DNA from: Gymnopilus junonius
Lineage: Eukaryota; Basidiomycota; Agaricomycetes; Agaricales; Galerinaceae
Length of the DNA stretch: 64,000 nt
Direction of reading: 5' to 3'
NCBI GenBank assembly: GCA_015501075.1
Contig: JADNYJ010000033.1
Coordinates: 186,001-250,000, forward strand
The position numbers and the translations under genes are program-made. Positions 21,861-33,100 of this stretch are shown piece after piece. The notes under the pieces were generated by a model that did not search any database, was not told the origin of the DNA, and saw nothing but the letters and a program-made list of their open reading frames with translations. Positions within the stretch are counted from its first letter, which is position 1; each line of letters opens with the position of its first letter.

Positions 21861-24800
21861 ATGCGCCTCACAACCGTTAGTTTCTTGACTAGTGCCCTCA
21901 TGGCATTGACAGTCATTGCAGACAACTGCATCAAGGATTTATATTATTGCAGGTCTGTCCTTCTTCAAAGAGGTCAGTTAATGTAACATCAAATGTGGGC
22001 TATCAAGCAGCAAGTGGTGCACACAGTGATAAACACTGTCTTGCACAATGCGCTCTGCATAGTATCATTGTAGCTACTAGCTTACCTGGGTTGTTAGAGG
22101 CTAGTGCTAAGGTGACTACTTAGGTACTACTTAGAAGTGCAAATGACTTAGATTAGGATGCTGTTTAGAGCGTCCTTATATACCTACAGGACATGCAGTG
22201 ACTAACTACGTATGAGTAATGCATAAGGCAATTACTCAGCTAATTACTATGTAATTACTAATATCTACTCATAAGATGAGTAATATGCTCACTAAGTGAT
22301 CACATGTTTAGTCATATAAGATGACTGTAATACTCTGTCGTCACTGGATCTAGTCGCATATAGATGTGTCTGATCACCATGTCATGTGAGTTATGTGATG
22401 TAGTCACATGGACACTTATCATGTCAACACTCCCCCTCAAGTAGTGCCGCATTAGCACACATACTTGTTCTGATGTGATGTGTCAGTATTCTATTCTAAG
22501 GGATAGAACTCTATGCCTAGAGCCTGTCTATGTTTAAGGAACAGGGTAGGGCCTAGATTCTGGTGAACATATCGGCAACATTTTGTCTGTAGGGATGTGC
22601 TCTATTTTAATGTTCCCAAGTTCTATTTGTTCCCAGATATAATGGTAGCATATTTCGATGTGCTTTATCCCTTTTTGAGTGATGGGATTTGCGAGTTAAA
22701 AATAGCTCCATGACTATCTCCATATAAGGGAACATATGGGATGACATCCCGAGTTCTTGAATAGAATCTTAAACCATGCACAGTCACGTGCACAGTCAGA
22801 GAGTGCCATGTATTCTGCTATTGTAGATGACATTGATACTAGAGTCTGCATTTTGGAGTGCCATTTGATACTCCCACTAGCAAGGGAAAAGAAGTATCCC
22901 TGCATAGATCGATGCATGCGATCAGGCTCTGTTCTATCATCACCGTATGAGGTGTCACAGTAGGCATACAAGCCTTTATCACTGTTTCCATCGAACACAA
23001 GTGCATAGTTGCACGTACTGACAAGGTAGTGCATGATATATTTAGCACAGTTCAGATGTTCATCAGATGGGTTCACAGCAAACTTAGCCATCTGTGTTAC
23101 AGCAAAGGCTATATCGGGTTGTGTTCCTAGCATTAAATATAGCAGGGAACTGATCACCGATTGATACTCTGACCAAAGTGAAGCCGAACTCATGCCTGTA
23201 AAGGGTTCTGGCTTATATCCAGTAGGTAATGGAGTCTGTGCCACTTTTGCATTCGTCATTCCAAAGCATGTAAGAATCTTATTAAGGTACGGCATTTGAT
23301 CGATGTAGGTCTTGCCTTTAATGTACCTGATTCTCATGTGGAGAAACTTCTGACATACACCTAGGTCTTGACATTCCCATGCAGTCATAAATAACTGCTT
23401 CTTCTGTTGGACTAACTCAGTGTTAGGACCTGTGATGATAATATCGTCAACATATGCAACATAATGACAAGGGTCCTGTTGCTATGTCTTGCAACAAATA
23501 TGCCAGCATCAGCATACAGGCATGTGAAACCGAGCTCTTTAAGGGAGTGATCAAGTTCAGACCACCATGCACATGCAGCTTGTTTTAGCCCATAGATAGC
23601 TTTGAGCAGGCAGAGTACTTTCTTCTCTTGTCCCTTTATGGTAAAGCCATCAGGCTGTTCCTTATATATCTCCTTGTCAAGTTTCCCATATAGGAAAGCT
23701 GATTTGATGTCAAGGGACTCTATGTGCCATTTCTCAAGTGTCGCTAAGGCTAAGATTGTGCGGACTGACTCGAACCAGACAACCAGTGAGAAGATCTCGT
23801 CATAGTCTAGGCCTTCAATTTGGGAAAATCCCTTGGCAACTAGACAGGCTTTTTTATGTCCATCGGACTTAATATCGAAAACCCAATGATTTTTGATGGC
23901 CTTTTGGCCTGGAGGTAGGTCAGCAAGCTCATAAACTTTTCATTTACGAAGGGCCTCTAATTCTTCAAATTGAGCCTTGTGCCATTCCTGTTGTTGATCG
24001 GCAGGTAGCCGTCTAAGATCTTTACTAGTCCAATTTGGACGTTCAATGGATCTGGAAGTGCACTATCGGAATTGCCTTAGAAAGTAAATAGGCATGCCAA
24101 TGTGCTCCCCCTTCTGCTCCCATATTGGGATTATACGGGTACTCAGCCATGTGGTCACTAGAGGCCATAGACAAATTTGGAGTGGATCTGGTTATGTCTA
24201 ATCTGCACCAGTGATCTCTATCAGTGGCTGTACCAGGAGGGTATACGTTCCCTTCTTTTTGCATACTTTTACTCTCATGAGTGCTCCTTCTTGGAGCATC
24301 ACCGGCAGCTCCCCCTGATGGACTGGCATGGGGTTTCCACAGTGCAGGTGGTGGGAGATTAGAACTCGGTCCTTGCCTAGGAGTAGAAGGCATACTTGGA
24401 TGAGTATCTGCTGGTGACTCGGGAGGTGGAGTCTTAGGTGGCTCATTGTCATGAGGTACTTCAGTCTCACTTGACAGATTATTTGGGGGTGGTCTATAGG
24501 ACGGTTCATCACCATCATGAGAATCACTGTCCTCCACTTCCAAAACAGGTTCCTCTGGGGAGGTGCGCCTATGTATTTGGGTAAGCGGCGGTACTTTAGC
24601 CTTTTGGCATTTAGGAAACAAATGTTCATCAAAAAGCACCATGGCAGCTATGAATAGAACATTGTTGGGGCTTCGCATGAACATCATATTAGAATGATGT
24701 CCACGATATCTGAGGAATATCATCAACTCGGATTTGGGCAAAAGTTTATTTGCCCATGTATCCTTTGGAAGGAACACATATGCCCCACATCCTAATACCC

Positions 24801-27800
24801 ATAGGTGTGACAAATCAGGCTTTTCTCCATTGATTAATTCAAATGGAGATTTCCAGTCGAGTCGATGCACGGGAGTTCTATTGTATAAATAGACTGCGTG
24901 TATGATGCAAAACTCCCACCAGCTGTCAGGGAGACAGGCTAATAGGCGCATAGACTCGGCTTTCTCATCTAAAGTCCAATTGAAGTGTTCAGCTCAACCA
25001 TTCATTTGGGGCTGATGAGGTACACTTCTTTGGATCTCGATCCCAAGATCCTTAAGGATTTCTATGTATTCCTTATCAATGTATTCACCACCATTGTCGC
25101 TCATCCACTCTTTGACTTTGGCATTATACTTGGTTTTTACCATAGCTAAAAATTGCCTGGTAGCATCTTTCGCATCACTCTTTCATTTGAGGAGCGTGAC
25201 CCAAGTATTTGATGTGTGATCATCAATAAAAGAAATGAAATATTTGTATGGTGATATGAAGTCACCAGATACTCCTTAAGGTCTGAATGGATCCGCTGGA
25301 ATGGTCTGGTTGCACATTTGACATTGTCTGGGAAAGATCATGAATGCATCTTTCCTTTTGCACAACCTTCGCATATACCAGCATCCTTCGGGACTTTAAT
25401 AGATGGGAAGTTTTCGGAATTAGCCTTAAACTTCTTGAACACCTGAGTGGAAGGGTGTCTGAGTCATCTATGCCATAGATCGTAATCTTCAGCATGTACT
25501 GATTCCATCACGATCAAGTTCTTTCCAGAGATGATCTGTGACTTAACCCAAAACATAGTGTCATAATGAGAATGCTTTGGCAATGCATTTAGAATGGTGC
25601 GGCTATTCTCTTTGGATATGAAATTAAGTGATCGTGAATCACCTAACACAATATTGTTTGCCCTGAGGATTTGACCCATCAACAGAAGTTGTACAGTCAC
25701 AGCAGGCATGTAGAATACTGGATGAAGTCACAGTGTTTCATGTGTCACAGTATTATCTTTATCAGTAACTTCTGTTTTAATAAAAACAGTACCAAATCCA
25801 TCAACAAAAGCTATGCCATTAGCAGTTTGGACCTTTGGTCTTTCTTTGCTTGGAAATTTGGTAAGTTCCGAGAAGTCAGAGATTTGTCCAGAAAAATGTA
25901 TGGATGCTCCGGAATCTACAAGCCATTCCTCAAATGTCTTTTCATGTTCCTTTCCCTTACAGTTCACACAAGAGACAATGTGATCAAGATATATATTGTA
26001 GATAGTAAATAAATTTATTTTACTATCTACCCTGTACAGTGTATTAATACCTGTGGGTTGATCAGTTAGCATCTTGTCAACATGTGAACAAGAGGGTACT
26101 TGCCAGTCTGGCAGTGGAAGATCTTCTTCCCCAAAGGAGATATACTCCTCATCATCATCCACATAGGCAAGATCGCCTTGTGACACTACCCCATTCATTC
26201 GATTCCAGTCTTCCGCCATAAGCGGTTCGGAAGCAACTGCCATTTGAGAAGGATCTGGGGTCAGCGCCCGATAGGGCTCAGGACCAAAGAGATCATTATA
26301 GATCTCAGTCATCATCGATGACCCCAATGCAACATCCTCTGTGATGGTGCTACTGTGTATATGCACAGTGCTACTCGTTCCCACATTCTCGGCAATCCTA
26401 CTTGTGCCCGTATTAAGGGCAACTTCCTTGAATCTACTCGAGGTGGCAATAGTCAGGGTAACCCCAATCTGAGACATCAGGTCCCATGATTTCCTAAAAG
26501 AGGGGTATGGTGCCATTCCCCGAGTGGGGTTCTTCCAGGCACCTTCACGGACTTTGCGAGAGGTAATAGTACCTCTTCCACTAATCTCAACTACATTGTG
26601 AGTAGTGGGGACTGGGCGTGATTTCTCTAGTGGTGGGAAATGCACCATGGATGCGAGCGTAAAGGGCTCATCATCCGAGTCCTCAACAAAGCACGCTGAC
26701 TTTGGCTTGAAGCCAGCGCGGCAGGGTTTTCTCTTAGGGTACTCCTTTTTCTGTGAACTGCTGGGGTTACCAGCATTCTGCTGATTGGAGTGGCATGGTT
26801 CGGGACCTTTCCCTTTGATCGCAGTGTTGTGCTGTGCATTCACATTGCTAGCCTGTTGGTTTCTGGGCCAGCTGTCCTTAGGTGGGTTGAGCTGCTTCGG
26901 CACATAGAGTGTGCTGTGCTTGGGTTGCTCATGCTGCTTAAGGTGCCCAAATCGGGCAGCCCATGTGGTGCGAATGCTATCAAAGAGGTCTTTCAGTTCT
27001 ATATTTGGAACTGAGTTTTGCCTAGTGAAATCTTCCATCATCCACTGATAAATGGATTCTTGTGATGTGACATTCGTGGCAAGTGGAAGATTCATAAGTA
27101 GAACTAGGCATGCCATGGATTGAGAAACCATGGGTACCATGCCAGTGGAACTGGTTGATCCTGTGGCATTTGGATCATTGACGAGCAGGAGATGCCCATA
27201 ATGAAATTGGAACTTGGCGAGCTGGGGGTTGGGATCAGAGAGATCAATCTTGAGATTCATGAGGACCCTGAAGTCCTCGAGGGTCTCATGAACATCTCCT
27301 TGGAGTACTTCGTTTTGATCCAATCCCAAGCTTCAGCTGCTGACAGGGTTTTAACCTGGTCCCAAATACCAGTATCGAGGCACATGGCCAAAAGGCCGAG
27401 CACCTTGGAATTCTTGGAGTTGAAACTCTCCAATTTATGGTGGTATGTTTCCTCGGCGGCAGTCCAGCGAGAGAACTGGGCGTTATACAGGTTGAGATCA
27501 CCCTGGGTAGGCCCGATGGCAGGAGTGGTGTCGGTGGCATGAGTGCCAGTGGGAAATGAGGGTTCCCTAATTTGTTGCTCTGGAGGAGCAGTGAGGGTTC
27601 CTTCAAGGATGGCTTTAACGTCCATGTGGAGGATAACTGCCTCCATCTTTGATGCCCATTGGCAGTAGTGACGACCATCGAATTTAGGAAGGTCGGAGGC
27701 GGAGAAGGAGATGGAAGTGGTGTTCTTGACTGAAGACATTGTTGAGTTGTTTAGACAATTGAAATTTCTGTTTAAGAAAAGGCTGGGTTGTGTCAGCGAC

Positions 27801-29657
27801 AGGTGTGTAAGAAGCATGCTAAAAAAGGAAAGCACTGCTAAAAATACCTGTGCCAGACATGGAATTAACCCCTTAAGGGCAATTTGTCCAGACAGTGACA
27901 GATGTCTGGGCCCACATGACAAGGCCCTATACAATGTTGTGCATGGTAGTAAACAATTGTGGGAGAGCATTCTGTCTAGCGACGAACAGCTGTGGTCAAT
28001 ATTCTGCCTAATGGCGAACTATCTTCCCAGGTAGAAGTAAGCTACAGACCGATGCTAAGCAGGTTCTGCACAATGGTGAACTATGCTAGACAGGTTCTGC
28101 CCTAAGGCGAACTCAATGTCCAGCAGGTTCTGCCAATGGCGAACAGCATGCTTTGGAATTGGAATTGGAATTGGAATTGTGTTTTATTTATATCATAGGC
28201 TTGTTTTACATGACATTGTTTATCGCCTATGTAGTGTGACATGGTATGACTCAGTTAATACTCTAAGTGTCCATGTTTTTTATCTACTTTTGTCGTTACA
28301 TCCCATGGTTTTTATCTAATCATGGCTTGCGATCCGATATCGCTATCGCTAGGGTTAGGAATGGTCACCCTTGCTACTCCCGGAGTTAAGCTATATATAG
28401 CATCCTACATCATTCTACGCAACACCCCGTCATGCAGGTAATCGTTGTCAGCAGCGTGATCCTCGGCAGCCGGTTGCCGTTGAATCCTGAGCAGTTTAGT
28501 CCTCGCAGACTTGTCCTTTCAGGTCGGCTTTAGCCGTCTTTGATGTTGGAATGTCAAACTTCCACCTTGTGGTCCAGTTGGTCTTGCAGACAGGGGACTG
28601 GTTTACCAGCCTCGGCAATTACCAGGTCATTTGACCCCGTCCCTATCCTTCCAGCTCCCCACATGCTTCTCGGCAATACCAGCTTTTCACTGGCAAGGAG
28701 AGTAACATCACCATAATTTCATCAACAAGGTCAGCAAGCGTGGGTACGTCATTATCAGCCGCTGTGGCTCTATTTGGTCCGACTGCACCTAAGTATACCG
28801 ACAGCATTCTTAAAGCCTTCCCAAACACAAGCTATTTTACCACGGTGTCACCCGGGGGCATGTGAAATGTCACATGGTGTCTAAAGTGTTTTAACCATGT
28901 AACCAGCAGGGTTCGAACTTGTGTCCTACTGACTAACCTAGGGTTATTCCGCGATGGTGCCACCTGAGCCACCGCGGCCCCACAGCATGCTTTGCTATCA
29001 GGGCCCATAACCTATCAAGCAGCAAGTGGTGCACACAGTGATAAACACTGTCTTGCATGATGCGCTCTGCATAGTATTGTTGTAGCTACTAGCTTACCTG
29101 GGTTGTTAGAGGCTAGTGCTAAGGTGACTACTTAGGTACTACTTAGAAGTGCAAATGACTTAGATTAGGACACTGTTTAGAGTGTCCTTATATACCTACA
29201 GGACATGCAGTGACTAACTATGTATGAGTAATGCATAAGGCAATTACTCAGCTAATTACTATGTAATTACTAATATCTACTCATAAGATAAGTAATACAC
29301 TCACTAAGTGATCACATGTTTTAGTCATATAAGATGACTGTAATACTCTGTTGTCACTGGATCTAGTCGCATATAGACGCATCTGATCACGCATGTCATG
29401 TGAGTTATGTGATGTAGTCACATGGACACTTATCATGTCAACATGGGCATCTTATTAACAAACTCTCAGGGAACTACTATAACCAAATTGACGCAGCTCT
29501 GCTTGCAGCACACCAGAGCGATGACTCTAACCACATCAACAACTCACTTTTCTTCTGCATCAATGACAACAACACCAATGGAAATATCAACTTTGTCGAA
29601 TTCTGTTCAAATGGTTGTCAGAATGGAGGTGATGGGAATAGTGATTTTTGTAAATAA
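21861..29657 (+). CDS. Small cysteine-rich secreted protein gene split by a copia element in its intron
   Basis: Exon 1 (21861-21972) starts MRLTTVSFLTSALMALTVIA, a clear signal peptide, followed directly by a mature start with Cys residues (NCIKDLYYC). Exon 2 (29470-29657) continues in phase with GNYYNQIDAAL and ends in a Cys/Gly/Asn-rich tail (FCSNGCQNGGDG). Together they encode 99 residues, the size and layout of a family of fungal small secreted proteins of unknown function. Removing the retrotransposon (22001-29443) and one 5-bp target copy leaves a normal 49-nt intron: GTCAGT donor at 21973, branch-like TTATTAAC, and CTCTCAG acceptor at 29467-29469. Both exons are free of stops. With the element in place the intron is about 7.5 kb, far beyond the usual size here, so expression is doubtful. 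Confidence 0.8.
22001..22429 (-). repeat. 3' LTR of the copia element
   Basis: In element orientation the LTR starts TGTTGACATGATAAG and ends TTGATA. It differs from the other LTR by about 15 transitions and two 1-base indels, with no transversion noticed. Confidence 0.93.
22430..22440 (-). other. Polypurine tract of the copia element
   Basis: On the minus strand GAGGGGGAG lies directly against the start of the 3' LTR, the expected plus-strand priming site. Confidence 0.75.
22714..27739 (-). pseudogene. copia gag-pol, broken by frameshifts and stops
   Basis: Gag starts at the ATG at 27739 (MSSVKNTTSISFSASDLPKF) and is frameshifted near 27290. The long frame 25728-27300 holds the rest of gag and the aspartic protease motif WLVDSGASIHF. 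The integrase zinc region follows in pieces (LWHR; CEGCAKGK near 25360), then the core with DNGGEY near 25090 and a long frame 24043-24951 (RLLACLPDSWWEF, NRTPVHRL). Reverse transcriptase lies at about 23400-24040 with KSAFLYGKL and WHIESLDI; the usual YVDD box is degraded near 23440. RNase H is at 22714-23388 (CDTSYGDD, SSTIAEYMALSDCARD). No zinc knuckle is seen in gag. Compared with the usual copia polyprotein the order is complete but not translatable as one chain. Confidence 0.88.
28156..28981 (-). mobile_element. tRNA-derived SINE nested in the copia leader
   Basis: On the minus strand the element starts GGGGCCGCGGTGGCTCAGG. It has a pol III box A (TGGCTCAGGTGG, 28960-28971) and about 40 nt on a box B (AGTTCGAACCC, around 28908-28919), then an unrelated body of roughly 750 bp, and ends in a short tandem tail of TTCCAA units (28156-28180). 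A perfect 13-bp duplication, ACAGCATGCTTTG, flanks it at 28143-28155 and 28982-28994, as expected for LINE-mediated integration. The body is long for a SINE. No partner LINE tail was recognised, and the LINE at 60 kb has a different 3' end. Confidence 0.85.
28999..29012 (-). other. Primer-binding site of the copia element (initiator tRNA-Met half-molecule type)
   Basis: GGTTATGGGCCCTG directly follows the 5' LTR on the minus strand. It is complementary to the anticodon stem-loop of initiator tRNA-Met rather than to the tRNA 3' end, the arrangement known from Drosophila copia. Confidence 0.75.
29013..29443 (-). repeat. 5' LTR of the copia element
   Basis: A 431-bp LTR with the same ends as the copy at 22001. 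It should carry the element's promoter; no TATA box was assigned with confidence. Confidence 0.93.
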
Positions 29658-30134
29658 AAATTGGTCTGTGACCTTTCTCCTTATCGAACTGCCCATATAA
29701 AGTAATCTAACTGTATCTTCTGCAGCTACTTAGACAGAGTGGCAATATACTTTCGGCACCAACTCCACCGTTCTCCATCTTGGAGAAGACAAGGAGGAGA
29801 ATCGTTTATCAGCACATTGTTATTCTATATGATATTCAATTACAAGACCCTCATTGCATTTGGGAAATCTTCTAAGCATGAGAATACTGTAGTGTTCTAC
29901 ACTTGAACACATGTAAGCACCAAATAACTTCAAAACAATGCATCCCACCCATTTGCATACTCGCAAGTGCTGTCCTCTACAGCCTCCCCCCATGTTTATG
30001 AAACCTCCCAGCTCTGGGTAATCAATGGCCATCCTTGAATATTTTGATCCTGCTTGGTGCATGGCCCGCCCCACTTGCTTGCAATTTTGAATACTTGGTG
30101 TGTGGGCCATTGCTTTGCATGGCAGGTACGAGGC
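29658..30134. other. Spacer between the secreted-protein gene and the USP-like gene
   Basis: It begins with the 3' region of the secreted-protein gene. Around 29985-30015 is an imperfect inverted stretch with CCCCCCATGTTTATGAAAC, similar to one near 35770-35800. No gene is supported. Confidence 0.35.
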
Positions 30135-33100
30135 CTACTCTAGCAAAATATAAATAGCAGCTGTGGCTCTCTTTCCATCTGCCTTCTTAAGATCAAAACA
30201 ATCAGTTAGAGATCCCATAAATTTCATTCTGCCACCATTAGTCATTCCATCATAGTACCAAACTTGTCCATCCAATTTAATTATATTTGCAGTAAAGTGG
30301 TCATGACCAAAATATATTACACCTGCTAAATAGTACCTGAGAACCTTGCTATTTTGTTTAATTTTAAAGTGATGACTTATCTCAATTGTTGTATTAGCAA
30401 ATTCAAAGGCCATTATTGATGGTAAGTTTATAATGTCATATTCTATGTATCATTGCTCATGGCATGCTGGACAAATTTGAACTCTGTTTCTTCTACTTGG
30501 TCATCAAGTGACCCAATTTTTAATTGAATTATAGGCTTGATCATAGCTATTTAATGCACTATAAACTTGGTTAATTATTTGCTTGTGGCCATTTTTACAG
30601 TTATAGTATGAGGCAAAAATAAGGTCATCCAAACTCATAACTGCATCCAGAACACATTCCACTGATGTATATCCATTGTCACATTCAAGAGGATATCTTT
30701 CACGAAACCACTACAACAGCAGGCATGCAAATACCAGGCCCAGCTTTAATGGAGAAATCTACAGTGCAGCATTATCAGATTAAATCAACTGAAGAAAAAA
30801 GGCAACAAACCATTGATAGACACCTGTGTGAGCAAAGGTGCTAGCTCCCGCATACCATCCTCATCAAACTTGATATCTTTCACCAAAGGGCATCCTGTAA
30901 CTAAAAGATGCCTGATCATGATAGCATCCAATTCTGAAGTGCCCATCTTGCTGAAAATGAAATATGAGAGGATGTGGATACAAGACAGATCAGGAGTCTT
31001 GATATGGGGAGGACATCCTTTAACATAGCCCTGTTCTACTCTCTCCATGATCTGCTTGAAGCGAATGATATAGTCCTCAAACTGTAAACAGCAATGCATA
31101 AATGAATATTCAAAAAGATGTTTGAACAATTAGCAGCCTTACATGGAACTCCGGTCTAAATGTAACTTTGTTTTCTACTGCATTGTAAGCCTCCATCTCC
31201 ATGTCACATTTGATACATGGATGTGAGTGCTTCGAGTCAAAAGATAGCTCCTCCTTGATAAGCTATCGAGAAATACAACTAGGTCAGAATATATCCAAGC
31301 ACCAAGCACAAAATGAAACACACATAGTCATGAGATGCAGTGGGCTCATAAAGAGAGACATAGGCATCAACATCGATGGGGTCCGCTGAGGTCTTACCCC
31401 CCTGTAAGTAGGAGTTAAGTCCTACACCTGGACCAGGAAGAGCTGAGGAAGGCTTGGACCCTTTCACATTTGATGCAGAATTGGCAATGGATGTTATTTC
31501 TTTCTTCTCCACAGTTGTTGCCTTTGAAGAGGGCTCATGTGCAGGCTGTACCTCTGAGGAGGATTTCTTTTTAGATCCTCTGGAGTGACCAGCATTGGAT
31601 GGGTGAGGTTTCTTCCCCTTATAAGTGCTGTCATCTTTGGAGGTATCTGACAGATCAGATGGATTGCTCTCTGTATTGACGGTTAGACACTACAACGAAA
31701 AAAAATGCAAAATTCACTATACCTGTCTCATCATCCGTGTCATTAGCATCAACGTCCATGGCTTGTTTTGGAGGTGGTGAAGCTATATTCAGAATCAGAA
31801 ACTAGAAGGCCAAAATATAGGAAATCTACTGTACCTTGCTCATCATTTGTATTATCATCCATCAAATGCTCAATATCCATGTGTGGATTTGGAAGTGGCA
31901 CAGCTACATTAATGTTGAGACACTATGACCCGGAAATACAAATAGAGATGAATCACCATACCTGTTTCATTTTTGCATTGTCATCAACATCCATATTTGC
32001 ATTCAGAGGTGGTGCAGGAGAAGGAACTTGAGGAGGACTGTCAGACTGTGATGAATCCTCGGAGTCAGACTCTGATGAAACATCACTCATTTCTACTTCA
32101 TAATTGTGAAAGGAGGCATTGAGTTGTGAAGTTAAAGATGCAGCTAATTTGTACTGTTCATCATCATCTACAAATGGACGTGTTCCTGCAGCTTTTGGAC
32201 CCAAAGATCGAATTCAGGGGAAGGAACACAATGATTGAACAAAGTCAGAAGATTACCTTGAAAGGTATTCGAGATAGGTGATGCTTGATGATTGCTTAAA
32301 GTATCCAATGCAGGGTTGGATGACAATCTGGAACTCGCAAGGTGAGGATCTGGAGGAGATATCAAGTGTGATTGAGCCGAGGGTACTGTCGAGTTTACTG
32401 GTAACAGTAAGGCGGGGTTAATCATAGTCATTGGGGACATCGACAGCCCTAGCGAATGGATAAGTGCTTTGATGACACCCGATTGACTCACTGCAGGGGA
32501 CTTCATGAGTACTTCAGGGGGTGTAGATACCAGGGAATTGGAAGGGGGAAAAGGACTGGCAGCATTGCCAATAATGGGCAATAATTGCAGCAGTGGTGGG
32601 GCAGGGTTAATTGTAGCCATCTGGGATGCCGACAGCTCTAGCGATGGCACAAGTGTTTCACTGATACCCGATTGACTCACTGCGGGTGACATTGCAAATA
32701 ATTCGGGGGGTCTAGACATCAGGGAATTGGAAGAGGGCGAGGGACTGGCAACATCGCTGATAATGGGGGATGATTGCAGTGGCAGCAGCCCTTCGACCCC
32801 AGTCAGGTTGGTTTCTCCACACCCAGGTGGTAAAAGAGAGGTGCTAGGAGAAGGTGAAGGCAACATTGAAGTTGTTGGTGGCAATTCATCAGCAATAACA
32901 GCAGCATTTATCGTTGAGGCAGCAGGAACATCAGTGGATTGAGAAGCAGAGAGGGAGTGACTTGGTGAAACTGGAGATGAAGTGGACATTGCATCTTCTT
33001 CCTCATCAGGGACAGGAATAACTCTGATGTCCAGGGCACATTCTAGTGGTCCTTCAAGAAAAAGATAAGGAAAGTGAAGCATGAATGTGATACATTTGAA

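Larger units (their letters stand above)
22001..29443 (-). mobile_element. Ty1/copia LTR retrotransposon, 7,443 bp, decayed
   Basis: Two LTRs of about 430 bp (22001-22429 and 29013-29443) flank gag-pol read on the minus strand. The insertion is marked by a perfect 5-bp target duplication, TGGGC, at 21996-22000 and 29444-29448. A primer-binding site abuts the upstream LTR and a purine tract abuts the downstream LTR. Domain order gag, protease, integrase, reverse transcriptase, RNase H is that of copia elements. The coding region carries several frameshifts and stops, so the copy is not autonomous. A SINE has inserted into its leader. Confidence 0.95.
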
